Part shown: one piece after another, positions 10,256 through 20,546 of the stretch
How the letters are laid out: every line of letters starts with the position of its first letter
Numbering within the stretch: the first letter of the stretch is position 1
Source of the DNA: Sphaerulina vaccinii
Lineage: Eukaryota > Ascomycota > Dothideomycetes > Mycosphaerellales > Mycosphaerellaceae
DNA: 64,000 nt
NCBI GenBank assembly: GCA_022570795.1
Contig: JAKUDP010000009.1
Span: 124,001-188,000, forward strand
Direction of reading: 5' to 3'
The notes under the pieces: generated by a model
What the model saw: only the letters and a program-made list of their open reading frames with translations
What the model was told of the DNA's origin: nothing
The model's database searches: none
Program-made: the position numbers and the translations under genes

Positions 10256-10881
10256 TGTGCTTGTGGTGTAAGAGAAGTAGTGCTTAGGAATCTGGTTGTC
10301 GTTGTAAGATATGTGAGTTTAGTTGAACAGCTCTGTTTAGCAAAGCCTCGAACGAGCCACGTTGCCAAGAAGTGGTGGGGCCTCGGGTATTAATGTAGAT
10401 GCTGTGAACCGAGTCACGGCGTGGATGATCATATTGTGACGGGACTTCAGGCTGTGAAGATGCGACTTATTGCTGGCGGAGCTATGCGTTGTGACTCTCT
10501 GCGCTGTAACAGCTCCTCCGCTGCAAGATGTCTGGCTGCGAGCTCAGTCTCCACTTTCATCTCGAGGCAGTGTGACCTGGTCATCATTGCTTTGAAGTGG
10601 CCCCTCATCTCCCTTCAACTCAAGCTATCAATCTGTTCTATGCACGTCAGAACAACTGGTAGCAAGCGTGTGCTTCCAGCTTCCCCATCTTATGCTTCAC
10701 TGACGGCGTGCAAGGAAGCCTATTCGACGTGCCAAGTTCGCTAGCGCTAGAGCGCAGCGTGCGTGCTGGAGCACCCCTTCGCTCTGGGCGAGAGCTTCTG
10801 ATGTTGTGTAAACCAAGTCTGGGGGTATTGTGCCAGGCCGGGTTCCTTTGTTGTGTTGATATGCTTTCAGGCCCTGGTCCC
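10256..10881. other. Intergenic, nothing recognised
   Basis: Spacer between the GFA and secreted-protein genes. Only short shadow frames were seen. Confidence 0.5.
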
Positions 10882-11385
10882 TCAATCGCAGATAGTGCTG
10901 TTACACCTGAAAGCAGTGGCGAAGTACAACATTCCGACCCACTGATTGCACTGCGTATGCCTTGCGGGTGCGGTCGCATTCATCTCTGGTACACAATCGC
11001 CCACATGCTTTCCGTCTTTATCAGTCACAATGTAGGCGTGTCCAGGCCCTCCAATGACCCCATAGATCCCATGCCAATCCTTCTCGAAGTTGAGCTGTCC
11101 AGAACCGCACACGCCGTTTGCTGAGCTAACGTATAAGGAGCCATTGACCGGTGCCATGGTACCATTGTGGATGTAGTTGTTGTCTTCTGCGTGGATCAGA
11201 TTGGAACATGTGAAGGGTGCTTCGTCCTTAGTGCCGTTTGAAATGTTGGTGAGGACGTTGACGCCACGAGTACAGTGTGATAGGAACGGACCTGCGCCCA
11301 TGCAGACTGTGGTGTTCGAGACGTAGAAGTCGGCTGATGCGGTTGCCAGAATGGTGGCCAGGACTGGAAGGGCTGAGGTACGCAT
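10882..11385 (-). CDS. Small secreted cysteine-rich protein
   Basis: A 167-residue protein beginning MRTSALPVLATILATASA, a typical signal peptide with cleavage expected after ASA. The mature part has eight cysteines (in VCMG, SHCTRG, FTCSN, GVCGSG, GDCVP, TQCNQ, FRCNS and TICD), enough for four disulfides, and several N-glycosylation sequons (NTT, NIS, NGT, NGS, NAT, NST). There is no catalytic motif. Small size, secretion and paired cysteines are the usual features of candidate effectors or cell-surface proteins in plant-associated fungi; the role is inference only. No intron is needed. Confidence 0.8.
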   Translation of the reverse strand: MRTSALPVLATILATASADFYVSNTTVCMGAGPFLSHCTRGVNVLTNISNGTKDEAPFTCSNLIHAEDNNYIHNGTMAPVNGSLYVSSANGVCGSGQLNFEKDWHGIYGVIGGPGHAYIVTDKDGKHVGDCVPEMNATAPARHTQCNQWVGMLYFATAFRCNSTICD

Positions 11386-12419
11386 CTTGGCTCCTGGTTC
11401 TGCTCTCTTCTTGCTCTTGATCTATGATGCTGTGTCTTTCGCCTTCCCCTGGACTGAAACCAGTATGATGCTGTGTGTTACTAGTAGAACGTCTGTCAGA
11501 ATGCCTCGCGTGCGGACTGCCGACCTACATGTACTTTCCACACCGCAAGGCTGCCACGCAGCGGGCACTCCATCATGCCACCCTCGTCCGCAGCTTTGAG
11601 CTGCGAGATAGCCACTAAGACCTGCATCGTGGAGGCGCATGTTACCAGAAAGGTTAATCTGGGCGTTTGCAAGCCCAGCCTTGTCAGACCAGATCATGTC
11701 TCGAAAAGTCAATGTATTTTCTTCAGACCTCAGATTGCCTCTCTGAACAAACGCGAACGAGTGGCGATTCATTTTCCAGCACTCTTGTCTTGTTACTCGA
11801 GGGCAAAGGTAGCAGTTCGTGAGCATTTCGATGCCGAAGCGCCTCGTCTGGTAGCTCTCAGCCCACAGGATCAAACTCTATAAGCTCAGAAGAGAAAAGC
11901 TGCAATGCGCGTGGTACTATTTTCAGGCAACGCTAGTAGTCGACTGGGAGACGGCGAGATGGCTTCGTTCTTGACAGTTGCAAGCTGTTGGTGTATTGCT
12001 GACCAAGTGCTAGCGAGGTTGTAGTGAGCGAGCAGAAGATGGTGAGACGCGAAAGGTCAGCGCGCTGTAGACTCGAGATCTTCGCGGCATGCTGACGTCG
12101 AAAAGCAGCGGTATGATGTGGCCATGCTCTCGCTAGCCATAAGTCGAATGCTCAGGGAGCTCAAAGATCTCCGGGAACACTGTGCTTCTGTTTCACCTTC
12201 AATTGCACAGCAAGCTCATCCCATCACCGTGGAAGATAAGGTCACAGATTGTCTTCTTGGAACGAACGGCTGGTACGGACCTTATGATGACCACAACAAG
12301 GATAGCCCTCTCTCATCACGAACTTCGGATCAAGTCAAGAGCTAAAAGATGTGAATAGAAGACTTCATTTGCTACTAGCAGTACTGATTTCCTGTCCCTG
12401 GTCCTCGAGATGAGCCACC
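11386..12419. other. Intergenic; one uncertain minus-strand frame
   Basis: A 150-codon frame at 11422-11874 (minus) is open but has no domain, signal peptide or splice support and is not called. Nothing else is seen. Confidence 0.4.
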
Positions 12420-13648
12420 TCATGCCCATGCTTCGATAAGACTCATGCAGAACGCCCCAAAGAAAACAAGCGACATGGCAACGACTCTCTTGGTCCCACG
12501 AAGTGTCTTCCAGGAATGGTCACTCAGAAAGTCTTCCGAAAGCAAGTCGACCAGACTGGTGTACGTTAGAAGACCAGCGGAGAAAGCGTTGAAAGTACCG
12601 ACGACTATCAAGCCAGTAGCTGAGTCCGGATCATAGAGATCGCGAGTCGCTATGCCAATGGCTTGACCGAGTGGTGTAGTCCACCCATATGCCAGAGCCA
12701 TGATCCAAGGCTGAATGGCTTTGGGTTTCCATCCTACAGCTGCAATGCGTGAGCCAAGTGCCAGCCCTTCGAATGTCTGGTGGAAGGCGATGGCGATGAG
12801 CAAAGTGACTTGTGCTGTGCCGACCGCTACTGCAAGAGCCAGGCCGATGAATATGCTGTGGAATAGGATACCACATTCGAGCAAGAGGCATTGCATGAGC
12901 AGCTTCTTGCGTTGTTGCTCCGCTTCCTTCTCTTCGAAGAAAGTGATGCTGTCGCTACTTGAAGGGCGTTCTGCAGAGACGGAGTGCATTCGCGTGTTCG
13001 AGGGTGCTCCAGTGAGCTGCCACGTATCGGTGTACGGATGACTTGCATGCCTTTCTACAGTCTTCATTGCGCTATGAGATCTTCCAGAACGAGTGCGCCC
13101 GAATTGAGGCGTCGTTTGAGCTATTTGTGCGATCAGAATGAATTATTGGCAGACAGATTAGAAATTGACTCACCAGGCGTTATCTCGTCGGACACAAACG
13201 AGTCGCTCCTTGGAAAGACCGAGGGGAGGTTGCGCTATGGATCGACGCGCGTGCCTTCATCTGGAGTGGTCGTATCCGGGGAAGAGCATAGAGAACGACC
13301 TGGACTGAAGATCATCTCGGCGATCGATATCATGAAGACTGCTGCCAGCGCGATCGCGCCAGTAAGAGCTGGGTAGTCTTCGTTGAAGAAAGGCGGCAGA
13401 CATGGATCGATCAAAGATATGAAAGCTGTCGGGAACAGGTGCACGAAGGCTGTGGCAATGAGAACTCCAGTGCCGAAATGTCTGAAGCCGAAGTGCATCT
13501 TCGCAGGTATGCGAAGCTGTGGTACTTTGAGTGCTATGACAGGTAGAGCGCACGCACTTGCTGAGACTCCGAGTATGATAAAGAGTGCCCCAACGTGCAA
13601 GGACAAGTTGTAGTCCTCCTTCCGAGAGCCTGATCCGCATGTCGACAT
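12420..13648 (-). CDS. ZIP-family zinc/iron transporter with in-frame TAG
   Basis: The N-terminal exon reads YNLSLHVGALFIILGVSASA, then RHFGTGVLIATAFVHLFPTAF and DPCLP, the conserved TM1-TM3 block of fungal Zrt1/Zrt2-type ZIP carriers. The C-terminal exon (13120-12420) carries HSIFIGLALAVAV and HQTFEGLALGSR, the metal-binding TM4 and TM5 motifs, and three more helices. A clear 53-nt intron lies at 13121-13173 (GTGAGT..ATAG). Upstream of it the same frame, in the variable cytoplasmic loop, meets TAG at 13237-13235. No good canonical intron removes it; a 63-nt candidate with a poor GTCGAT donor is the only in-frame option seen. So this is a working gene with an unusual intron, or one inactivated by a nonsense mutation. 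Start ATG 13648 precedes STCGSG; an ATG at 13693 is possible. Confidence 0.8.
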
Positions 13649-13693
13649 TGCCGTTGAACTTTCTGGCTTCAGCCAACTGATGCGAGTATACAT

Positions 13694-15458
13694 TAGTGAG
13701 GTGTTGCGGACGCCATCTAATCGACAGAGGGCTTCTCACTTCTTCAACAGTCCGCTCTTGAACCCTTCCCAAGGATTTGCAAGTAGCACTATTACTCGAG
13801 CAGGGACAACGGCTTCCTAGTTTGCAACCTCATCCATGCAGGGCTATGGCCGGTCTTTGCCTATTTCTCGGGGCTTTTATCCCTCACGAATGAGTGCTGT
13901 AATGGCAGTGTCGTCGGTGTCGAGGGATGTAAGTCAGCAAAAAGTTATCAGTGAAGTCGAAGGAAGGCATCGGGTGCTAAGGATATCTCCAGATGTTCCT
14001 CGGACTGGTGCAACTTGGCGGCTTGGGTAGACTTGGCATGTTACGAAAGAGCGTAACGGCGGACGAACTCGGAACTGCTTTTAGCTGCATGTATTTGTGA
14101 AATGGTGCACGATTGGGCCTTGCTTGGTGCACTTGCAGATATGTGCTCTTAAAACAGGACGATCACATTCTGAAAGGTCCCTTTCGAGCAGTGAGTGTAA
14201 CCAAATTCGGCATGGCAGTTGCGTGCCATGGATATGCAAACTCGGTTTGCCGATATGTCCTAAGCCAGAGCTGCCCATCGAACCCAAAACTTCTGTTATC
14301 CACGAGACAATTGGCTCAATGGAGCCCATGACCACAGCTATATGTACGAATTATCAGGTATGCGGACAGCTGGCATGATGGCAACCTCTGGTACATTCAA
14401 TCAGTATTGAAGTTAGTTGTATATGTTTTATTCGCCATCCACGATTGACCTTCAAGGAATATTGGAAGGAACCGAGCTTTCGATTGTTTGGACAGACATG
14501 TGCTCTTGAAGCAGGACGATCACTTCGTGAAAGATCCTTGCCGAAAGTAAATATATCTAGATTCTGCATGGCAGTTACGTGGCTGCCAAGGCGGTGTCAA
14601 AAGCTGTAGTAAGCATCTCGTTGGTATCTCGTTGCGCGGCTGCCGAAGAGCATCGTGCTGGAACTTGGTTTGGGGTCATCGATAAGGTCGGTATAACGCC
14701 GCAGGCTATATTGCCTGACATTAGCCCTAGAAAGGACCAGCATAGATCGAAGTCCGGAAGGTAAGTTCGCAGGCTCATTCTCAATTCCTCCATCCGGCAG
14801 TATCTCGGACGAAGCAGCAGATCAGGACGAGCGATTACTATTCAGTCAAACAGAGTAAGCAGCTTTTGTACAGAGGTGTAGTCGGGATGGGCTGATGTGA
14901 AGAGTGCAAAGTTTCGCCATAGAGGAATGGTGTCTCTGTCTCATCCTGATCGTCTCTTCTCCGAAGGCTGTCCCTGAGCGTTGCCTTAGGGTTCGCGAAC
15001 CCCCACTGTAATCTTCCCTCGACACGTTGACGAACGAGAAGATCAAGATGATGAAGTCGAGAGTGTAGACACGAAGAACGCTGGGCCGGGAAGTGGAGTG
15101 CCCACATAGCAGTGACCTTGGCGCCGCCAAACATGTGAACTGAACACTCCAAGCACCACTCCGTTCCTTCACTTCGTTGAGCAACATCACTACTCTTTCA
15201 CGCAGACTCTGATAAGGCAGTGCGTGAGGCTTTGAAGCAATTAGCTTCGTGAAGAGACCTCCACAATATGATCACCGCATGATAGAAGTATAGAGGTGGT
15301 ATGCCGTGCCCTAGAGAGCTACCGCTGTCGATGGATGCAAGCTCGAGTGCAGGCCCTGACTCCAAGCGACGGACGTTGACAGCTCAAGCACATTGTTCAG
15401 TTGACCATAACAGCATCTCTTACTGGCCTTTGGCGACCTCTTCCGCACCACTGCCACG
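13694..15458. other. Gene-poor spacer with a dispersed duplicate
   Basis: No gene is supported. It holds the duplicated segment listed separately. Minus-strand frames at 14838-15190 contain a protein-like stretch but lack motif or splice evidence. Confidence 0.4.
14135..14581. repeat. Diverged 90-bp direct duplicate (14135-14224 and 14492-14581)
   Basis: Both copies contain ATGTGCTCTTRAARCAGGAC followed by GATCAC, and end GCATGGCAGTTRCGTG at the same spacing, 357 bp apart; the middle is diverged. On the minus strand both read ERDLS/KDLS..DRP..RAH.C peptides. This is a local duplication, function unknown. Confidence 0.7.
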
Positions 15459-16448
15459 ATGGTCACGAAAATCCAACCTCCCGGGCTCCATGGCCAACTC
15501 CCCAAGCCCACTCGCAGCGGCAAAGTATCCTTCATGTACGCTCCCCTCGACGTCAAGGCAGAAACCGCATGTTGGATTTGGGGAGATCTGTCCTCTGACA
15601 AGACACCTTTGATATGTCTCCATGGCGGTCCTGGCGTCCACCACGCGTACATACTGCCATTCTCGCTCGTATGGCAAGACTATGGCATACCAGTGATCAT
15701 GTATGATCAAATTGGCTGCGAGTCAACAAGATTCAGGGACAAACGAGGCGATCACGACTTCTGGACACCAGAGCTTTTCATGGCAGAGCTAGACAACCTG
15801 AGAGAGCACTTCGGCATAAGAGAGTTCGATCTTCTAGGTCAGAGCTGGGGTGGCATGCTCGCAGCTCAGTATGCTCTTGAAAGACAGCCGAAAGGCTTGA
15901 GAAAGTTGGTGTTGGAAGGTGGCCCAGCTTCTATACCTTTGGCGCAAAAGGTTATACAAGTCCTACGATCTCGTCTACCAGACGATATCCGCTCCTGCCT
16001 TGATCGCTGCGAGAAAGAAGGCAAGTTCGACGATCCAGACTACGAAGATGCAGTAATGTACTTCATGTATAAACATGGCTGTCGCTTAGATCCTTGGCCG
16101 AAGGAGCTACAGGAAGCCTTCGACGCGTCCGCAGAAGATGACACAGTCTATCATAGCATGTACGGACCCAATGAAATGGTTGCTATCGGAACTCTCAAGA
16201 ACTGGGACATTACTAAGGACCTGCATAAGATCACAGACAAGACTGCACCTGGCGGTGTTCTGGTTATGAATGGTTATTATGATGAAATGCAGGACGAAGT
16301 TATCGAGCCATTCTTTACAAGGATGACCGCGAGGACGAAGTGGATCAGATATGCGTTGAGCTCGCATATGCCGTTCTGGGAAGAGGGAGAGAGGTTTCTG
16401 GGCGATCTCGGGAGGTTTCTGAATAGTGGACAGAAAGAGGTGTCATGA
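15459..16448 (+). CDS. Proline iminopeptidase-like serine hydrolase (S33)
   Basis: A 329-residue alpha/beta hydrolase in one exon. HGGPG (residues 55-59) is the oxyanion-hole signature of the proline iminopeptidase family, GQSWGG (127-132) holds nucleophile Ser129, and Asp275 in GYYDEM and His303 in SSHMPF complete a likely triad. Such fungal enzymes release N-terminal proline or hydrolyse related amides and esters. No signal peptide is present, so a cytosolic location is expected. The start at 15459 gives an N-terminus of normal length. Neighbouring genes do not suggest a cluster. Confidence 0.9.
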   Translation: MVTKIQPPGLHGQLPKPTRSGKVSFMYAPLDVKAETACWIWGDLSSDKTPLICLHGGPGVHHAYILPFSLVWQDYGIPVIMYDQIGCESTRFRDKRGDHDFWTPELFMAELDNLREHFGIREFDLLGQSWGGMLAAQYALERQPKGLRKLVLEGGPASIPLAQKVIQVLRSRLPDDIRSCLDRCEKEGKFDDPDYEDAVMYFMYKHGCRLDPWPKELQEAFDASAEDDTVYHSMYGPNEMVAIGTLKNWDITKDLHKITDKTAPGGVLVMNGYYDEMQDEVIEPFFTRMTARTKWIRYALSSHMPFWEEGERFLGDLGRFLNSGQKEVS

Positions 16449-16769
16449 TCGCTTCTGGAGCTCACTTCAATCGGTTGGACATGGCTTTTGGTGGCTCGCG
16501 ATTATGTATGGACACTGTTCGTAACATTGATATCTTGAGCGGCTATAGATCTGGGCATAATCTTTGCTTCTTGATCATCCTCTCGCTGTCGACTTCTATC
16601 TATATCCTTGGCAAGAACCGCATAAGGTTTAACCCGCCCCCTAGCTTCCATCCTGCCCTACCTTAAAGATCAGCAGGATGATGGATCTGCACTTGACATT
16701 ATCAAGACAACTTTCATGTTTGATCCACAAACATGACAATATGTCGACGCTATAGCAAATGCTGATTGA
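16449..16769. other. Intergenic, nothing recognised
   Basis: Short spacer between two same-strand genes; probably 3' UTR plus promoter. Confidence 0.5.
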
Positions 16770-17213
16770 ATGTACCCGATCATGCCGCTTAACGAGACAC
16801 AAAGGCACAACCTTGCGAAGAAAATTCAACAAGACAATACGGCCTGGATAGTCGCTCTCAACGCGCACAACTTCGATGCGCAACAAGACCCTTGGACAGC
16901 AGTCACAGCAGGTCTCAGAGCAAAGCTGAGCGTACTATCTGAAGACGAACTCACGGTACAAGGAATGCTTGATCATTGGCGTCTGATCTACGAAGCACAT
17001 CCCGGCGCGTACATTGAAGTTGTAGACTGCTATACGACTGTAGATCGCAGTGGTGAATCTGCAGAAGCATACGAGACAGTGAAGCTCATAGATGCTCCAT
17101 TGGGAGTAGTAAAGCAGGGCGTGGGAGTCACTGAGTGGAGACTCGTGCGAGGAGAATGGAGAGCTGTGAACCATAAGGCCATCGAAGGCATGAATGCTGC
17201 TGGTGTGGTATGA
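16770..17213 (+). CDS. NTF2/SnoaL-like small protein, hypothetical
   Basis: A 147-codon frame. Aromatic and acidic residues in a mid-domain hydrophobic pattern (AYIEVVDCYTTVD) and the terminal WRLVRGEWRAVNHKAIEG resemble fungal cone-fold NTF2-like proteins of 130-150 residues, which end in a strand of this kind. No catalytic residues can be assigned. The second Met (MPLNETQ, 16782) is an equally good start. The family call is tentative; that it is a real gene is fairly likely from its codon-rich, uninterrupted frame and position. Confidence 0.55.
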   Translation: MYPIMPLNETQRHNLAKKIQQDNTAWIVALNAHNFDAQQDPWTAVTAGLRAKLSVLSEDELTVQGMLDHWRLIYEAHPGAYIEVVDCYTTVDRSGESAEAYETVKLIDAPLGVVKQGVGVTEWRLVRGEWRAVNHKAIEGMNAAGVV

Positions 17214-17311
17214 GAGCAGAAATACTCAGTGGTGTGATCCTGCTATTGGCTTGACGCATTGGCATATCAACATGCCGAATAGGTCAAGAAGAAGAGCTCA
17301 ACTTGCGGAGA

Positions 17312-18211
17312 TCAGCCTTTCTTGGTGGTGTTGGCCTTGATGACTCTCTTCATGGCTTCCTCGTCAATCACCCACCACTTCTGCTCCTTCGCAGTCTGCC
17401 ACTTTGCCACCAGCTCTACCATACTATCCTTCTTGCTGCCGTTGTACTCGGATTCCGGGACGAACTTGTCGATGGTGCTCCTGATGGAGTCTGGGCCAGC
17501 GTAGCCAGCGAGCTTCTGCTTGAGACTCTCGAGGAGTAACTCGAGGATCTGACGAGCAGCAGAAGCCGCGGAGAAGGGGTTGGCGAGCCTTGGAATGCGC
17601 TGGGACATTGGCAAAGAAGGTGCGGGAGCAGGACGGGCGGGCTCACTTGGAAAGTCCTAAATACGATCAGCAAGTGTCTCTGTAACCACCGCGTCGCCAA
17701 ATCTGCGGACTGTCTGGATCCTGATGAGCATGGAAATTGCTTCACGATTGGAGAGTGCGTCTCGAAGTGTCTGATACATCTCTGATGGAGCTCCGATTGC
17801 CATATCGCGGATTGTCTGGAGGTTGAGAGGCATAGACATCGCAAGCAGATCGGAGAATGTATGCAAAAGCAGTACATATCTCCACAGGCTCTTAGCGCTG
17901 CATCGCGCGACCTGTCTGGAGCCTCACAAGCATAGACAGTGCCAGCAGCTCGCAGAGAGCACAAAAGGCAAAGCAAAGTCGAGGTATCCCTGAATCACAT
18001 GTGTAGTACTTACCTGTACACTCAGTCCACGAGCACGAGCTTCGTCGTCGAACGCGCGAACGCTCGCGAAGGTCTTCTCCAGCCAAGCCAAGGTCATCGC
18101 ACCTGGTGCGGGATAGTTCTCGAAGTCGTAGTTCAGAGACGCACGGCGCTCGACGAGGCGATCGCGCCTCACTTGATCTTGGGAGGGGATTGGAGTGGCT
18201 TTCGCAAACAT
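17312..18211 (-). CDS. Orphan protein with an unusually long intron
   Basis: Exon 18211-18014 (from ATG, MFAKATPIPS) joins exon 17656-17312 in phase 0 across a 357-nt intron (donor GTAAGT, acceptor TTTAG), giving 180 residues. The second exon is Pro/Ala-rich at first (DFPSEPARPAPAPS), then helical and charged, ending KANTTKKG. No domain is recognised. The segment WLEKTFASVRAF resembles WLDKTLTHLRAW of the next gene (18538-19387), so this may be a distant relative. The intron holds three diverged copies of a roughly 100-nt unit. Alternative splicing to include part of the intron cannot be excluded. Confidence 0.55.
17660..17990 (-). repeat. Three diverged ~100-nt tandem units inside an intron
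   Basis: On the minus strand three units contain related text: GAGCTGCTGGCACTGTCTAT, GATCTGCTTGCGATGTCTAT and GAAGCAATTTCCATGCTC, each followed within about 30 nt by CCAGACA. They translate as LLALSMLVRLQTGRAM, LLAMSMPLNLQTIRDM and AISMLIRIQTVRRF. The second and third are in one open frame (17866-17657). Confidence 0.6.
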
Positions 18212-18537
18212 CGGATCTCTTATTTGGGGTTTGGTCTGTATACATGTCAATGGCATTCTCGTATACGATATCGACTCTTCTCTGCAAACGTACAGATTCC
18301 ATGCTGTCGAAAGTGCGGTGGTTGTGGTTTGGAAAGAGAATGTGTCTGTTGAGAAGTGAGTTTGCTGAACTGTGAGATCTCGCAGTGCTCGAAAAGACTT
18401 CCAATTGTGCCGAACCATCTTGCGCGACCTACCTAGCCTGATTGAGCAGAAGTGAAGTGAGTGAATGAGTGGGGTCCACCTTTCCTTACAAAGCTCAACA
18501 ATATAGCACACTAGCGCCTCGTCCACTTCACACAACA

Positions 18538-19387
18538 TCACACTCCATGAATCGCCGCCTTGTACGACCAAGACTCATCCTTGCCGCCATACTTGACCAT
18601 GAGCTTTTCAAAGACCACATGCAACTCTCCGCTCGCCATCTTCTCTGTCTTGACTTCCTCCAACAATCTTGCACGAGCTTGGTAAGTCGCATTCGGACCT
18701 GCACGCCTACTGATCTCGTCCCTGCAATACGGCATGATGGCATCCACAACTACTCCATGTGGGATTGAACTAATAATCTCGATGAGTTCCTTTTGTGCCG
18801 CGTTCATTGGGCGCTTCCACTCTTTGTTGGCTCTTCCAAGTTTTACACGACCTATGACTTCGTTGATGGCATTGCGCTCTTTAAGGCATGTCGTCGAAGC
18901 TTTAGCTGGATGGATCTTCCAGAGATGCACTTCAGCGTCTATCATGGCTTTGAGCTCACCAGATGCGTTCTCTGGAGTTGTGGAATTGGGCTTATAAGGG
19001 TAGGGCTGGCCTTGTGCTTGCCGTCGTACACGCGGGAAGTCGTCATAGCTGATGGAGTCCTCGATCTTCTCGAAAGCGACGACCAGATCGTAGCCGCGGA
19101 GACACCAGGCTGGCAAGTCTTCAGACCAGGGGAATGTTCTTCCAGGCCAGGCACGGAGATGGGTGAGAGTCTTATCAAGCCACTTGTTGCCGCAGATGAG
19201 CGATGTTTCCGGCTGCGCGTGACTTATCAGCGAAGGAACAGAGACACCAGATGTGCGAGCTTACTGGTCCAAAGACTGGACATTCCAGGTCAGTCGACGA
19301 TGGCTCACTGCCCATAGTGATCTCTGTACCCGCAGTCTTTGCCCTAGCTGCCTTCACTGCCTTGCCTCTTGCTTTCTTGCCTGCCAT
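18538..19387 (-). CDS. Orphan protein, paralogue of the divergent gene at 19836
   Basis: Exon 19387-19265 (MAGKKARGKA.., basic N-terminus) joins exon 19212-18538 across a 52-nt intron (19213-19264, GTAAGC..GCAG) in phase 0, giving about 265 residues. After the splice the protein reads PETSLICGNKWLDKTLTHLR, then PWSEDLPAWC and RGYDLVVAF. The gene at 19836 has the same intron position after an FGP tripeptide and the matching NKWL..HLR.WPG..PWS..LP.WC.RG..LV.AF. A C-terminal EISRRAGPN block is also shared. No known domain is seen. An earlier in-frame ATG at 19429 would add 14 residues. Confidence 0.7.
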
Positions 19388-19835
19388 GAGGTTGTTGGTG
19401 ATCTTGAGACTTGATGGGAGATGTGACACCGGGAGAGGTCACAAATTGTGATTGCTTGGAAAAGCAAGCGGATGTTAGAGAGGGCTGGAGCTCAGATCTC
19501 AGGAGTCCTGGAGGACATGCTCCAGGCGGTGAGGTGCCAAGTGAAGCGCCGTTGCGTTTGTTGACGTGACGCATCTCATGCAGTGAAGCGCTAGTGCCGG
19601 GTTAGTGCCGGTAGCCGATCAGGACGCGTTCGATCAATTCGATCTCATACTTCCTACATCAAGTACAGCCTGTGTTGTCCGGCCTGGCCGATACCCAAAC
19701 TCAAGAAACAAGGAGAAGCTTTGTTTGTCAGTCGTGTCTTCAACACACCCTCCACTTCCCGCCACATCTCCTCGTCGAAATTCCCACCAACATCAGCCAT
19801 CTACCACGCGACGCAGCACAAACTACACCGCAGAA

Positions 19836-20546
19836 ATGGCCGCCTTCTTTGGTCCAGTAAGTTTATCAATATCGCGCACACGTCCAGAGTCTAATATGGT
19901 GCAGCCAGAAACCAAAGCCATCAGGACGAACAAATGGCTTAATAGACTCGTTCGCCATCTCCGGACTTGGCCTGGCACAGCACAGCCTTGGAGCGACGAG
20001 TGCCTTCCTGAATGGTGCGCCAGAGGCTTCAAACTGGTTCTAGCCTTCCAAGATGAAGCCAAAACAGCCGAAATACAGATGTCTGGCATCCAGGATCCCT
20101 TCTACCCGATGCAGTATCCATGGGACGGAGTTATATCATGCCCGTACTGGGCGAGCTCTAGCGTTCAACATTACGTCAACATGGTATTCAACGGATGGGT
20201 GACGAAACCGAAACTCACCAAGAAACAATATCGCGACAAAGTCAATGAGGCCATCGAAATGGTCGAGATGGGAATCGCTGAGGAGGTGTGGGTCGACAAT
20301 ACGCTTTCGAAGGCTCTGAGGAATGACTCGGACCTGAAAGACACACGAGCTCATGATGCACTCGGAGAAGTCCTAATGGGACTCATCGAACCAGAAGTAC
20401 AGCGTCGTCTTGGACCAAACCCTTCACAGTCAGATTGGCAGCGCGTTATCGGTCAAGTGATGTTCGAGATGGGAAAGTCAGGCGAGATTGAGAAGCACTT
20501 GCGCGCCATGGGACTGGGACCAGGTGGCGACAGAGGTGGAGCTTGA
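19836..20546 (+). CDS. Orphan protein, paralogue of the divergent gene at 18538-19387
   Basis: Exon 19836-19856 (MAAFFGP) joins exon 19905-20546 across a 48-nt intron (GTAAGT..GCAG), giving 220 residues. Without splicing the frame stays open, because 48 is a multiple of three, but the paralogue's intron at the same place supports removal. Key matches are NKWLNRLVRHLRTWPG, LPEWCARGFKLVLAF and EVQRRLGPN. The second half is helical and acidic (VEMGIAEEVWVDN). No family is recognised and no signal peptide or membrane segment is seen. The two start codons are about 450 bp apart, head to head, so the genes may share a promoter region. Confidence 0.72.
   Translation: MAAFFGPVSLSISRTRPESNMVQPETKAIRTNKWLNRLVRHLRTWPGTAQPWSDECLPEWCARGFKLVLAFQDEAKTAEIQMSGIQDPFYPMQYPWDGVISCPYWASSSVQHYVNMVFNGWVTKPKLTKKQYRDKVNEAIEMVEMGIAEEVWVDNTLSKALRNDSDLKDTRAHDALGEVLMGLIEPEVQRRLGPNPSQSDWQRVIGQVMFEMGKSGEIEKHLRAMGLGPGGDRGGA

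Noticed and set aside
11422..11874. 150-codon minus-strand frame upstream of the secreted protein
   Set aside because: No signal peptide, domain or consistent intron signals; probably chance.
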